Numbered from the stretch's first letter, positions 1-9,033 are shown. The stretch: 64,000 bases of DNA from Alistipes sp. dk3624 (GCF_009557455.1 NZ_CP045651.1:558001-622000); one strand, 5' to 3'. Numbers and translations are program-made. Notes: generated from the letters alone by a model not told the origin.

Positions 1-39
1 CAAAAACGGAAGCAATACCTGTAAATCTGTTTCGGTCAT
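1..39 (-). CDS. Partial CDS, second gene of the leftward locus (unidentified)
   Basis: An ATG on the minus strand at 39 opens a frame that stays open to the window edge (13 codons, beginning MTETDLQVLLPFL). It starts 57 bases after the stop of upxY in the same direction, so it is probably the next gene of the same transcript. In Bacteroides a short UpxZ protein often follows UpxY, but 13 residues are too few to say whether this is UpxZ or a polysaccharide enzyme. Confidence 0.4.
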   Translation of the reverse strand, partial: MTETDLQVLLPFL

Positions 40-96
40 GGAAATTCCGGTTATGGCTGTTAAAATAAGAGATGAACGGGATGAAACGACCGCTGT

Positions 97-642
97 CTAT
101 TCGGATAAAATTTCGATCAGATCGGGATTGACTTCAACCGCGACAGCCAAAGTATTGGGCAACTCTATCACCAGCCGTTTGGCCTTTGCGCCTTTTACCT
201 TCATAAATATGCCTTCAATTCCATCAAACGGCCCTCCGTGAATTCGGATTCGGGTTCCTTTATCGATATTCAACTCCTGAGGCGTAAAATAAATGGGACG
301 TTCCGATCCTTTCACCGCATTGATAAACTGTTCCATCTGGCTGTCGGGAATAATAAGAGGTTCTGCCTGTCTGCCGCCCCGGCGGTACCGATATTGGAAA
401 TAATTATCGGCTTCCAAAAAAGGAGCTAAAACTTTTTCGGTAGAATGAACGAACAGCAAATCCCATATTACAGGAACGTAAGCGCGTATTTTCTTACCAT
501 TTCGATTTTTAATCTCGCAACGCATAGGAACGAATGTTTCGACAGAAGCTTTATCGAGACGGTCCCGCGTATCCGATTTGCGATTATACAGAAAACGCAT
601 TACATACCAAACGAGTCGTTCTTCCTCCATGCATTGTGACAT
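97..642 (-). CDS. UpxY-family transcription antiterminator (NusG-like)
   Basis: This 181-residue protein has the form of the UpxY group of NusG paralogs, which bind RNA polymerase and let it read through the untranslated leader into a long capsular-polysaccharide operon. The N-terminal NGN-like part begins with EERLVWYVMRF and contains the family-typical ETFVPM and VPVIWDLLFVH segments. The C-terminal KOW-like part has the GGPFDGIEGIFMKVKGAKAK stretch (about residues 135-154). Usual family length is 170-190. It is the first gene behind an invertible promoter segment with a leader of about 170 bases, the arrangement expected for such regulators. The first ATG gives MSQCMEEE; the second, four codons on, is an alternative start. 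The structural genes it would control lie outside the window to the left. Confidence 0.88.
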   Translation of the reverse strand: MSQCMEEERLVWYVMRFLYNRKSDTRDRLDKASVETFVPMRCEIKNRNGKKIRAYVPVIWDLLFVHSTEKVLAPFLEADNYFQYRYRRGGRQAEPLIIPDSQMEQFINAVKGSERPIYFTPQELNIDKGTRIRIHGGPFDGIEGIFMKVKGAKAKRLVIELPNTLAVAVEVNPDLIEILSE

Positions 643-784
643 TCGAATTCTCTCTGCTTTCAGGCTTAATCATCGCTAAATTTGAGCTATGGACATAACT
701 CTGAATCCCCTAATATCACCTATATCACTAATACTAAGGTCATTGGAAACTAAAATTCTAAATACGCACTTTCGTATCAGTATC

Positions 785-1104
785 GTTTCTTTGTAAGAGA
801 CGGCACTTTATGGGTACAAATATTGGAAATATAAATCTAACGGCCAAATATTCCATCATCATTTATAGCTATTTCGCGCGTTTTTATGTATTACTAACAC
901 ATTGATTTATATAATTATATACGTGACTTTCAAATCGCAACAGCATTTACTCCGGAAAAGTTCGGAATACGTTATCGAATCGACGATCCCATTGCCCAAT
1001 TTATATATCTCTTATCCTGAATGATGTATAAACGCTACTCTCTCATTGTTTATTACACTTGTTTACAGTATTTTATTATTCCATGCCGTCTCTTACAAAG
1101 AAAC
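785..1104. repeat. Invertible promoter segment bounded by 21-bp inverted repeats
   Basis: Positions 785-805 (GTTTCTTTG...GACGGCA) and 1084-1104 are perfect reverse complements over 21 bases; the bases just outside do not pair. They enclose 278 AT-rich bases with no gene. Inverted repeats of about this size flanking a few hundred bases just upstream of upxY are the hallmark of phase-variable capsule promoters in Bacteroidales, flipped by a serine or tyrosine recombinase. No invertase gene is seen in the window, so it would act in trans. The repeat and position are seen directly; inversion is inferred. Confidence 0.85.
817..848 (-). promoter_or_regulatory. Candidate promoter inside the invertible segment, facing upxY
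   Basis: On the minus strand TTTG (848-845) is followed after 20 bases by AATATTTG (824-817). This is one base off the Bacteroidota -7 consensus TAnnTTTG, with the correct -33/-7 spacing. Transcription would start next to the left repeat and run into upxY, so the segment as given would be in the ON orientation. A weaker opposite-facing candidate (ATTG at 1045, TATTTTAT at 1069) lies at the other end. Confidence 0.55.
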
Positions 1105-1315
1105 ATCCTAAACCTATAAATTACCAACAGCGATCCGCAACAAAGAAAACATTGATACCCAGCCCTTGGGGATCATCCTGCATCTCTTTCGTATAGATTC
1201 CGGGATTCGCTTTTAAAGCTATTTTTCGCATTCGGTTATCGAAAACGAGCCGCCGCCATTATAATGATTTTGGAGGAAAATACCGGAAAAATTCTCCGGT
1301 TCCGAATAAACGGTT

Positions 1316-1323
1316 ATCTTTGC
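1316..1323 (+). promoter_or_regulatory. -7 box TATCTTTG of the GntR gene
   Basis: TATCTTTG matches TAnnTTTG exactly, 18 bases before ATG 1341. It overlaps a possible TTG start at 1320, which argues against that start and for ATG 1341 or 1344. Confidence 0.6.
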
Positions 1324-1340
1324 AAGAAACATCAGATGAT

Positions 1341-2015
1341 ATGATGAAAGAGCGACCGGATTCGGTCATACGGAAAAGATCGCTGGCCGAAGAGTTGGCC
1401 GAACGGCTCCGCCAACGGATTACGGACGGGCAATTCGAGGTAGGCGAAAAACTGCCGGCCGAGCCGGAACTGATGCGTATTTTCGGCGTCGGCCGTTCGA
1501 CGGTGCGCGAAGCTGTGAAGATACTGGTTAACATGGGGTTCCTGAAAGTGCAACAAGGAGCCGGGACGTTTGTCGAGAGCCGGGCGGCGGCGGACGACCC
1601 GATGGCGCAACGTCTCCGCCGTGCCGACATCCGCGACCTGGACGAAGTGCGGAGAATACTGGAGGTCGCCATCGTCGAGCGGGCTGCCGGACGGCGTACG
1701 GAGCAGGATATCGAAAAGATCGAAAGATTCCTTGCGGAACGCGGCGCGACGGCAGCGGCGGGGCGGTTGGAGGCGTGTATCGAAGCGGATATCCGGTTTC
1801 ATGTCGCTTTGGCGGAAGCTACGCACAACGAGATTTTGTACGAACTCTACCGGTCGGCGACCATCCACCTGCAAAAAGGTTTCGAACACATTTACGTCGA
1901 TACGGGCTATTTTCTCGCATCGCAGCCTACGCACGAACGGTTGGTACGGGATATAATCGCCCGGGATGCCCGGAAGGCGCTGCATACGATCGGCATTATC
2001 CTGAAAGAACCGTAA
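1341..2015 (+). CDS. GntR/FadR-family transcriptional regulator
   Basis: About 224 residues. The N-terminal third is a GntR winged helix (LAERLRQRITDGQFEVGEKL, then ELMRIFGVGRSTVREAVKIL). The rest is an all-helical ligand-binding FCD domain (residues about 90-220, with IRDLDEVRRILEVAIVERAA). FadR-type members repress or activate small metabolic operons in response to an acid or acyl ligand. It ends three bases before the transporter gene, so it very likely controls that pump as the first gene of a two-gene operon. The ligand cannot be told from sequence. Confidence 0.85.
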   Translation: MMKERPDSVIRKRSLAEELAERLRQRITDGQFEVGEKLPAEPELMRIFGVGRSTVREAVKILVNMGFLKVQQGAGTFVESRAAADDPMAQRLRRADIRDLDEVRRILEVAIVERAAGRRTEQDIEKIERFLAERGATAAAGRLEACIEADIRFHVALAEATHNEILYELYRSATIHLQKGFEHIYVDTGYFLASQPTHERLVRDIIARDARKALHTIGIILKEP

Positions 2016-2018
2016 CCC

Positions 2019-3245
2019 ATGAATACGAACTCCTCCTGCGCGCGGCCGCTCCGTAATCCGATGAACCGGACAGTTTATCCGATCCTGTTGATGGTTTGCA
2101 CCACTCATCTGCTCAACGACATGATGCAGTCCGTCATTCCGGCGGTCTATCCGCTTCTCAAAGAGAAATTCGGCTTTACATTCGCACAAATCGGCGTCAT
2201 CACGCTGGTTTTTCAGATGACTTCGTCGCTTTTGCAGCCTTTCGCCGGACGTCTGGCGGACCGTCATCCGAGGCCCTACTCGCTAGCCGTAGGGATGTGT
2301 TTCACGCTGGCCGGACTGCTCGCGCTGTCCGTAGCCCCCGGCTTTGTCTTTATTTTGGCGGCGGTCGGCCTGATCGGCTGCGGTTCGTCGGTTTTCCATC
2401 CTGAATCCTCGCGGGTAGCGCAGCTCGCCTCGGGCGGGCGCAAAGGACTGGCACAGTCGATCTTTCAGGTCGGCGGCAACGCGGGAAGCGCTATGGGGCC
2501 GTTGTTGGCGGCTTTGATCGTGATTCCGTTCGGTCAGGCTTCGATCGGCTGGTTCGCATTGGCCGCGCTGCTGGCTATTTTCATACTTATTAAGATCGGG
2601 AACTGGTACAAACGGCGGCTGGCCGTAGCGGCACGCAAGACCGTCGCAACGGCGGCGGCGCCGGCTCACGGACTTACGAAGCGAAAAATCCGGGCCGCGC
2701 TCATTATCCTGGGCGTATTGGTATTTTCGAAATATTTTTACATCGCCTGTATGACCAACTATTTCACGTTCTTTTTGATGGATAAATTTTCGATGTCGGT
2801 ACAGGGGGCGCAGTACTGTCTTTTCGCATTTCTGGCGGCTTCGGCGGTCGGAACATTCTTCGGCGGGCCGCTGGGCGACCGCATCGGACGGAAATACGTG
2901 ATCTGGGGTTCCATTCTGGGGGCCGCTCCCTTCACGCTGATGCTTCCCTATGCCAACCTGGCCTGCACCATCGTACTGGCGGTCGTGATCGGCCTTGTCA
3001 TCTCGTCGGCGTTTTCGGCGATTCTGGTCTATGCGACCGACCTGATGCCGGGAAAGGTCGGCATGATCGCCGGAGTATTTTTCGGACTGATGTTCGGGCT
3101 GGGGGGACTCGGTTCCGCCTTTTTCGGCTGGCTGGCGGACAAAACCAGCATCGAGTATATTTTTCAGATCAGTACGTTGTTGCCTTTGCTGGGTGTAATA
3201 ACGGGCTTTCTGCCTAATATCGAATCGAAGAAAACCAATAAATAA
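2019..3245 (+). CDS. Fsr-type MFS efflux transporter (fosmidomycin-resistance family)
   Basis: A 12-helix major facilitator of 408 residues. The segment THLLNDMMQSVIPAVYPLL in helix 1, the GRLADRHPRP loop after helix 2 and the VFHPESSRVA motif are typical of the Fsr family, whose E. coli member exports fosmidomycin. A charged cytoplasmic loop (about residues 200-225) joins the two six-helix halves; a second GDRIGRKYV loop sits in the C-terminal half. The natural substrate is unknown. An internal ATG at 2061 is an equally reasonable start because the first 14 residues lack membrane character. Coupled to the upstream GntR gene. Confidence 0.85.
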   Translation: MNTNSSCARPLRNPMNRTVYPILLMVCTTHLLNDMMQSVIPAVYPLLKEKFGFTFAQIGVITLVFQMTSSLLQPFAGRLADRHPRPYSLAVGMCFTLAGLLALSVAPGFVFILAAVGLIGCGSSVFHPESSRVAQLASGGRKGLAQSIFQVGGNAGSAMGPLLAALIVIPFGQASIGWFALAALLAIFILIKIGNWYKRRLAVAARKTVATAAAPAHGLTKRKIRAALIILGVLVFSKYFYIACMTNYFTFFLMDKFSMSVQGAQYCLFAFLAASAVGTFFGGPLGDRIGRKYVIWGSILGAAPFTLMLPYANLACTIVLAVVIGLVISSAFSAILVYATDLMPGKVGMIAGVFFGLMFGLGGLGSAFFGWLADKTSIEYIFQISTLLPLLGVITGFLPNIESKKTNK

Positions 3246-3252
3246 ATCAGCG

Positions 3253-3786
3253 ATGCAGTACACTTTTAAATACCGGTCGCCCCTCGGCGGGATCACGATC
3301 GCAGCCGACGACGAAGGCCTGACGGGGCTGTGGTTCGACGGGCAGAAATATTTTGCCGACACGCTGTCGGCCCGGCACGAAGAGAAAATGCTGCCGGTAT
3401 TCGGGCAGGTCAGGGAATGGTTGGACTGTTATTTCGGCGGCGGCATCCCCGGTTTTACGCCGCCGGTGCACCTACAAGGTTCGCCGTTTCGGCTCGCCGT
3501 CTGGGACGTGCTGCGGCAAATCCCGTACGGGGAAACCGTCACTTACGGGGAGATCGCCCGGGAGATCGCCCGGCGACAGGGAGTACGGAACGTATCGGCG
3601 CAGGCCGTAGGCGGCGCCGTGGGGCACAATCCCGTCAGCATCGTCGTGCCCTGCCACCGCGTCGTCGGGAGCAACGGAAGCCTGACGGGTTATGCGGGCG
3701 GCATTACGCGGAAAGTGCGGCTTCTGAATCTCGAACGGGCGGAAATGTCGGGATTGTTCGTTCCGAAAAAAGGGACCGCATTGTAG
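3253..3786 (+). CDS. ogt: Methylated-DNA--[protein]-cysteine S-methyltransferase
   Basis: 177 residues. It removes methyl groups from O6-methylguanine by irreversible transfer to its own cysteine. The active-site motif PCHRV is present (VVPCHRVVGSNGSLTGYAGG, about residues 133-152), as is the winged-helix recognition part (SPFRLAVWDVLRQIPYGETV). The N-terminal ribonuclease-H-like domain is short, as in Ogt. It starts seven bases after the transporter stop, so it may be co-transcribed with it. It converges on the ThrE-type gene. Confidence 0.92.
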   Translation: MQYTFKYRSPLGGITIAADDEGLTGLWFDGQKYFADTLSARHEEKMLPVFGQVREWLDCYFGGGIPGFTPPVHLQGSPFRLAVWDVLRQIPYGETVTYGEIAREIARRQGVRNVSAQAVGGAVGHNPVSIVVPCHRVVGSNGSLTGYAGGITRKVRLLNLERAEMSGLFVPKKGTAL

Positions 3787-3814
3787 GCGGCCGGCCGCTG
3801 TCGCGTCTTCTCGT

Positions 3815-5212
3815 TTAGCCGATGTCCGTCAGGTTGACGAACTTACCGTGCAGCCTGCGCCGCTCGATGAGCAGTTTCAACTGTTTTTGACGTTTGGGAG
3901 TGATCCAGCGGCGTGCAAAAATGTTCGGGATGGCCACGCCGATAGCGATGCAAAGGATCATAAGCGAGGCCTGGATGGCATTGTTCATCGCTACGGTGAC
4001 TTCGCCCACCACGCCGCGCATATCGATGAAAGCAAACAGCGCCCGATACATCAGCACGCCCGGGATCATCGGGATGACGCTGGGAATCGATAGGCAATGG
4101 TGAGGGGTGTGGAACCAATGCACCGCCCGCGTTACGATGATGCTGATAAGGGCCGAGCCGACCAAAGAACCGATCACCGGTCCCATGTCCAGTCCGATAT
4201 TGTGGTTGCTCGGGCCAAGATTGACAAAGTTGCGGGAGCAAACGGCGATGACGCCTCCTACGGCCACCACCCAGAGCAACCGGCGCGGGATATTGAAGAT
4301 CATCGAAAATCCTACGGCCGATATGGCGGCCGCTACGGCGAATTCGAAATAGGTGTGATGCGGCGTCATGCTCAGATCCTTCACGAAGTTGTCGATCCCG
4401 CAGACGTGGATGGCCAGCGCGATGCCGAACGACATGGCGACCACGATGAGCAATGTATTGACGGCCCGTGTGATACCCACCTGCACGTAGTTATCCAGCA
4501 TGTCGCTTACAAAATTAATCAGCGGGACGCCGGGGACGATGAAAAGAGCGCAGGCCATCAGCGGATGCCACGGCGTATCGGAATGGAGAACGGCATGGAG
4601 CGGTCCGGGCAGTGCGAGCGTCGATATGAACGTGGAAACCCATGCCAGCAACGTTGAGACGAAGGCGGCGACGGCAATATTCATAAAGTGATTGGAACCC
4701 AGATCATTGAGCACCGCACGCAAACGGAACCCCAGGATAGCGGCCACCGAAGCGTAGAAGAAGGCCGGCCAGTCGCAACCGAACTGGATGCAGAACCCGC
4801 CGCAGGCGAATCCCGCGCCGACGGCTACCTGCCAGGGGGTGTAGTTACGTTTGCGGGTACGGATTTTTTCCAGCTCCTCCTCGTATTTTTCCAGCGAATA
4901 ATCCTCGCGGATGGCTCTCCAGGAGAGTTTGCTGACGGCGGAAATAGCAGTCATGTTGATGCCGTGTTTTTCGCAACTCTGGAATTTGGAAAACGAATGT
5001 TCTTCGTCGCCCAGGTTTACCATCAGCATGTTGTAGTTGATGTAAATATGCAGGTGTTCGTCGGGCAGTCCCAGGTAGGCCGCCGTGCGTTTCATGTTGC
5101 GCATGATGCGGCTCGTGTCCGCCGCGCTTTCCATCAATAGCTTGCCCGTACGCAGCAGCAGGTCGAGCTTCCGGTGCAAAAGTTTTTCCGAATACTGTGA
5201 TGTCTTTTCCAT
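3815..5212 (-). CDS. ThrE-family threonine/serine exporter
   Basis: 465 residues combining the two ThrE modules in one chain. The soluble/membrane N-terminal module (DUF1212 type) includes LLMESAADTSRIMRNMKRTA and the characteristic FYASVAAILGFRLRAVLNDL. The C-terminal module (DUF3815 type) includes PGVPLINFVSDMLDNY and IPMIPGVLMYRALFAFID. About ten membrane helices are visible. In Corynebacterium ThrE exports threonine and serine. The gene is preceded by a cobalamin riboswitch 160 bases upstream with nothing else in between, so expression is probably lowered by B12. Threonine-derived aminopropanol phosphate is a building block of cobalamin, which offers a possible but unproven link. Confidence 0.85.
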   Translation of the reverse strand: MEKTSQYSEKLLHRKLDLLLRTGKLLMESAADTSRIMRNMKRTAAYLGLPDEHLHIYINYNMLMVNLGDEEHSFSKFQSCEKHGINMTAISAVSKLSWRAIREDYSLEKYEEELEKIRTRKRNYTPWQVAVGAGFACGGFCIQFGCDWPAFFYASVAAILGFRLRAVLNDLGSNHFMNIAVAAFVSTLLAWVSTFISTLALPGPLHAVLHSDTPWHPLMACALFIVPGVPLINFVSDMLDNYVQVGITRAVNTLLIVVAMSFGIALAIHVCGIDNFVKDLSMTPHHTYFEFAVAAAISAVGFSMIFNIPRRLLWVVAVGGVIAVCSRNFVNLGPSNHNIGLDMGPVIGSLVGSALISIIVTRAVHWFHTPHHCLSIPSVIPMIPGVLMYRALFAFIDMRGVVGEVTVAMNNAIQASLMILCIAIGVAIPNIFARRWITPKRQKQLKLLIERRRLHGKFVNLTDIG

Positions 5213-5369
5213 AACCGCCTCTCTTTACATCCGACAAACCGGCATTGCCGTGCCGGTGTTCAAAAGTTCCACTACGACGCTGACATACTTTCTCATCCGT
5301 ATATTTCTCAAAACGAGGATAATTTTTTTCGCTATTTTTCTAAACCCACGAGCAAAAACAGCCTTTTAC

Positions 5370-5545
5370 GAACGGCAGGTCTTCTGACTGACTCCCGCTT
5401 TGAAACCTTCCCGGCCCCTTTCGAAACCAGTGGTATCGTATGATCAAAGCGTAAACGGAGCTTCACAGCAGCGGGACTGTCCGGGATTTTCACCCGATTC
5501 CCTTTTAATCCGGACGACAGAAAAGCGCCCCCGGAACCGATTCCG
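5370..5545 (-). ncRNA. Cobalamin riboswitch 1, ahead of the ThrE-type exporter
   Basis: Read on the minus strand it has the conserved cobalamin-aptamer parts in order: GGGAATCGGGTGAAAATCCC, then CAGTCCCGCTGCTGTGA, and the B12 box AGTCAGAAGACCTGCC (minus strand of 5374-5389). The 160-base stretch to the exporter start contains a hairpin (CCGGCA/TGCCGG, 5240-5257) close to the start codon that could block translation when ligand is bound. Confidence 0.92.
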
Positions 5546-5548
5546 AGG

Positions 5549-5556
5549 CAAAGATA
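5549..5556 (-). promoter_or_regulatory. -7 box TATCTTTG of the riboswitch-exporter transcript
   Basis: The minus strand reads TATCTTTG directly before the first stem of the riboswitch. This shows that the riboswitch RNA begins here and is not part of the transcript of the upstream pseudogene. Confidence 0.65.
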
Positions 5557-5700
5557 AGTTTTTAAAATTAATTAAAATAGATCCGCCGCGATATTTTAGG
5601 GCAACCTGCGAACTTTTTCGGGCGAGAAAGGCAAATAAAAAACTCCCTTCGGGAAGAGCGTTTTTCGAGGTTTGCGCGCCGGGACGGTCGCCGGAAAAGG

Positions 5701-6360
5701 TCATTCGGATTTGCCGATATATTCTTTGACGACCTCCCCGAAGATTTTAAGTCCTTTCTCGATCCGGTCTCCGGGTATATTGGAATAATTGATCCTGAGG
5801 ATATTCTCTTTATGCTCGTTCGGAAAAAAGAGCCGCCCGGAACGAAAGCTATTTTTTTTCGAGGCATTTGTTTAAAATTTCGCGCGCCGAAATCCCTGTC
5901 GGAAGTTCGATCCAGATAAATAGTCCGCCTTCGGGCCGAATGAATCTTATGTTCGCGGGGAAGTAACGTTCGATGGATCCGACCGCAACGTCCCTGCGCC
6001 TTTTGTACACTTCGACTATCTTTCCGATATGCCGGTCGATGTCGTACCGTTGTAGATACCGGACGATGGTCATCTGGGCCATCGTATTGCAGGTCGGTTC
6101 CCTGTTTGACCAACCAGGACGTACTTGCGGATGATGTCCTTGTCTCCGGCGATCCAGCCGATCCGGAATCCGGGGCAGAAAATTTTAGAAAAACGTCCCG
6201 TGCACGGGACGTTGCCGGTCGTGTCGAAAGACTTTACCGACGGCAAAGACGCTCCTTCGAATCTTAGCTCGCCGTACGGATTGTCTTCCTGTACCGCGAC
6301 GCCGTATTTCGAGGGCAGTCCGGCCAGTTTCTTGCGTCTTTCCAGGCTCCACGTTTTTCC
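5701..6360 (-). pseudogene. Decayed PLP-dependent aminotransferase (MocR/aminoadipate-aminotransferase type)
   Basis: The C-terminal half of a fold-type I aminotransferase can be pieced together from three frames. TW-SLERRKKLA, EDNPYGELRFEG and GRFSKIFCPGFRIGWIAGDK (with the PLP lysine, around 6190) come first. After a frame shift near 6090 come DIDRHIGKIVEVYKRRRD and PEGGLFIWIELP. After two more shifts at homopolymers (about 5855 and 5830) come PNEHKENILRINYSN and the natural end. The N-terminal ~150 residues are absent. Several independent lesions make a sequencing error unlikely. No intact copy is in the window. Confidence 0.85.
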
Positions 6361-6599
6361 ATCCGTTCATTTTCAATCCATCCGACTTCCGAGCAGGTTC
6401 TTAACACTCTTTTGCCCTCATCTGTAAAGGATTCATTCAACAGTGTCCATTAATTTTACACACCCGGATCGAACCACACAACATAAAATCCTGTATTACA
6501 AACATTAGCACATCGCGGCATTATTTTCGAACATTGCTGTATCGATTGAAAAAGCACTCCGCCGGATCCAAAGCGGAAAAATAAAAACCGACGACCAAT

Positions 6600-8978
6600 A
6601 TGAGGGATCTGAACATCGCCATACGCTCGCTCTTCAAAAGGGGACGGCATAACGTAACAAAAATCGTCTCGCTGAGTATCGGATTGGCCATCGGTCTGGT
6701 ACTGATTGCCAAGATCTATTTCGAACAATCCTACGACTCGTTTTATCCGAATGCGGATAGGATCTATCGTTTGACGGGCTACACGAGCAACGAAAACGAG
6801 TCGAAGGTCAGCGAATCCGTTTCGGCAATCGTCGCTCCGACCATGAAAGAGGAAGTACCGGGCATCGAAGCCGCAACCCGGCTGACCCATATCGGCGGAG
6901 ACAGGAACAAATTCATAACGTCCGATAAGCGGCGCTACTCGATCGGCGGCATCCTGATGGCCGACAGTTGCCTGTTCGACGTGCTGCCGCGTCCGGTACT
7001 GTCGGGCGATCCGAAAAAGGTATTGGCCCGGCCCGGCTATGCGATGATTTCGCGCTCGTTCGCCGAAAAGCTCGGAGGAATCGACCGGGCAGAAGGCACG
7101 GTCATCGCTTCCGACAACAAACCGGAGATGACGCTGACCATCGGAGGCGTATTCGAAGATCCGCCGGAAAACTCGCACTTGCGCTACGACGTATTGGTCA
7201 CATTGGAGGAAGCGGACGACGGAGGCTTCCTGGCCTGGTTCGGCCGCCACTACCTAACCTATGTGCTTCTGTCCCCCGGCGTCACGCCCGAAACCCTGCG
7301 TCCGGCCATCGACCGGATGCAACAAAAACACATCGTCCCCCAAGCCCTGCAAAATGCCGGCGTCGACCGATTGGCATTTTTCCTGAAACCTATAAGGGAA
7401 GTGCATACCGGCGAAGCCAATATCCGGAACATGACCGTCATGTTGGCGATCCTCGCTTTCGCGCTGCTGTTCACGGCCGTGATGAATTATATCCTGATTG
7501 CGATCTCGGCGATCGTGAACCGTAGCAAAGAAATCGCCCTGACTAAATCGTACGGCGCATCCGGGACCGACATCCACCGTATGACGATGTCGGAAACGCT
7601 GGTACATATGATTCTTTCGCTCACTCTGGCCGTCCTGCTGATCCTCGCGTGCCGGGACACCGTCGAAGGATTGCTGAACGTTTCGCTTGCCGCCTTGTTC
7701 TTCTCCAAAGGAGCTTTCATCCTGTCGGGCATTTGCGCCATTGTATTTTTCGTAACCGGGTTCGTCCCCGGCATGCTGTTCGCCCGCATTCCGGTAGCGT
7801 CCGCCTTCCGCAATTTCAAGGAAAACCAGCGGCATTGGAAGCAGGGATTGCTGTTCATGGAATTTACGGCCTCGGCGCTGCTGGTTTCGCTGCTGATCGT
7901 AATCGGCGAACAACACCGGCATATGCTGAACAGCGATCCGGGATACTCGTACGATCGCCTGGCTTACTGCGCGGTCACCGATCTGGATTCGACGGCTCGA
8001 ACGATGTTGACCGACGAAATCGAAAAACTTCCGGAAGTGGAACAAGTGTCTTCCTGCATAAGACTGCCGTTCGGCCAAATGCCGGGCGGCGCGGCGATGT
8101 TACCCGGCACGGACCAGACCTGTTTCGAGATCGCCGATCATTTCCGCGTCGGCGACGGATTTCTGGCCCTGATGGAAATTCCGGTCGTCGAAGGACGTTC
8201 GTTTACGGAAGAAGTATCCCATTCCAATGAAATTATGGTAAGCCGCTCTTTCGTCGATCGGATGAAGGATTTCGCGGATTGGCCCGACGGTGCGGTCGGC
8301 AAGCGGATCTCGATCACGGGGCACGAGCAGAGAGACTTTACGATCTGCGGCGTATACGAGAATTACCGCATCGGATCGTTGGCCGGCAACCTGGACGATC
8401 GGCCCTCCGTCATGCTCTACGGCCGCCAGGATCGGCGCATTCCGTCGAGATACCTGCTCGTGAAGTTTCGCAGGATGACGGCGCAAGCCGTAGAAAAAGC
8501 GGATTCCAGATTGCAAGAATTGATGCCGGATGCGGAACTGGAGCTGACGCTTTACTCCTCGAGAATAGCCGGACTGTACGAGAGTTCGCGTATGCTTTGG
8601 ATCTATGTTACGATCGGAGGTCTGATTACGGTAATCATCTCGCTGATCGGCCTAATCGGTTATACGAATGATGAGATCAACCGCCGCCGCAAGGAAATAG
8701 CCATCCGCAAGATAAACGGCGCATCGGTACGAACCATTCTCCGGATTTTCCTCGGGGACATTCTGAGGATAACCCTCCCGGCAGCCCTGCTGGGTTGCGG
8801 CATTTCCTACTTCGTTTCGGAATACTGGCAACGGCAATTTGCCGAGAAAGTTCCGCAGAACCCTTTGTTTTTTATCGCGGGCGGCCTGAGCGTTTGCATC
8901 ATCGTCACCGCCTGCGTGGTTTACCGCACCTGGAAAGTAGCCAACGAGAATCCGGTCAACAACCTGAAGTCGGAATAA
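6600..8978 (+). CDS. FtsX/MacB-type ABC transporter permease
   Basis: 792 residues with the layout of the large Bacteroidota ABC permeases. A first helix (about residues 20-40, SLSIGLAIGLVLIAKIYFEQ) is followed by a periplasmic MacB-core-like region (residues 45-275). Three helices form the first FtsX domain (about 280-400), a short helix near 425 precedes a second periplasmic region, and a final FtsX domain (about 670-780) carries the family signature RRKEIAIRKINGAS. A second RSKEIALTKSYGAS copy sits in the first domain. Such proteins move lipoproteins, peptides or drugs or respond to cell-envelope stress. No ATPase gene is adjacent, so it must pair with one elsewhere. Confidence 0.85.
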   Translation: MRDLNIAIRSLFKRGRHNVTKIVSLSIGLAIGLVLIAKIYFEQSYDSFYPNADRIYRLTGYTSNENESKVSESVSAIVAPTMKEEVPGIEAATRLTHIGGDRNKFITSDKRRYSIGGILMADSCLFDVLPRPVLSGDPKKVLARPGYAMISRSFAEKLGGIDRAEGTVIASDNKPEMTLTIGGVFEDPPENSHLRYDVLVTLEEADDGGFLAWFGRHYLTYVLLSPGVTPETLRPAIDRMQQKHIVPQALQNAGVDRLAFFLKPIREVHTGEANIRNMTVMLAILAFALLFTAVMNYILIAISAIVNRSKEIALTKSYGASGTDIHRMTMSETLVHMILSLTLAVLLILACRDTVEGLLNVSLAALFFSKGAFILSGICAIVFFVTGFVPGMLFARIPVASAFRNFKENQRHWKQGLLFMEFTASALLVSLLIVIGEQHRHMLNSDPGYSYDRLAYCAVTDLDSTARTMLTDEIEKLPEVEQVSSCIRLPFGQMPGGAAMLPGTDQTCFEIADHFRVGDGFLALMEIPVVEGRSFTEEVSHSNEIMVSRSFVDRMKDFADWPDGAVGKRISITGHEQRDFTICGVYENYRIGSLAGNLDDRPSVMLYGRQDRRIPSRYLLVKFRRMTAQAVEKADSRLQELMPDAELELTLYSSRIAGLYESSRMLWIYVTIGGLITVIISLIGLIGYTNDEINRRRKEIAIRKINGASVRTILRIFLGDILRITLPAALLGCGISYFVSEYWQRQFAEKVPQNPLFFIAGGLSVCIIVTACVVYRTWKVANENPVNNLKSE

Positions 8979-9033
8979 ACCAGGTTACGTACCCCGGTCT
9001 TTTCCTGCTTTTCCTTTCGGGGGCCTAAAAAGA

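Noticed and set aside
1045-1076. Rightward promoter in the invertible segment (ATTG, 20 bases, TATTTTAT)
   Set aside because: The -7 box lacks TTTG and the leftward pair fits better; mentioned only as a weak alternative.
1121-1231. 36-codon minus-strand frame starting MRKIALKANPGIYTKEMQDD
   Set aside because: It looks slightly protein-like but has no promoter or neighbour support, and its length is within chance; kept only as a note.
5240-5295. Short frame of 23 codons between riboswitch 1 and the exporter gene
   Set aside because: Could be a leader peptide, but nothing supports translation and it overlaps the hairpin expected for the riboswitch platform.
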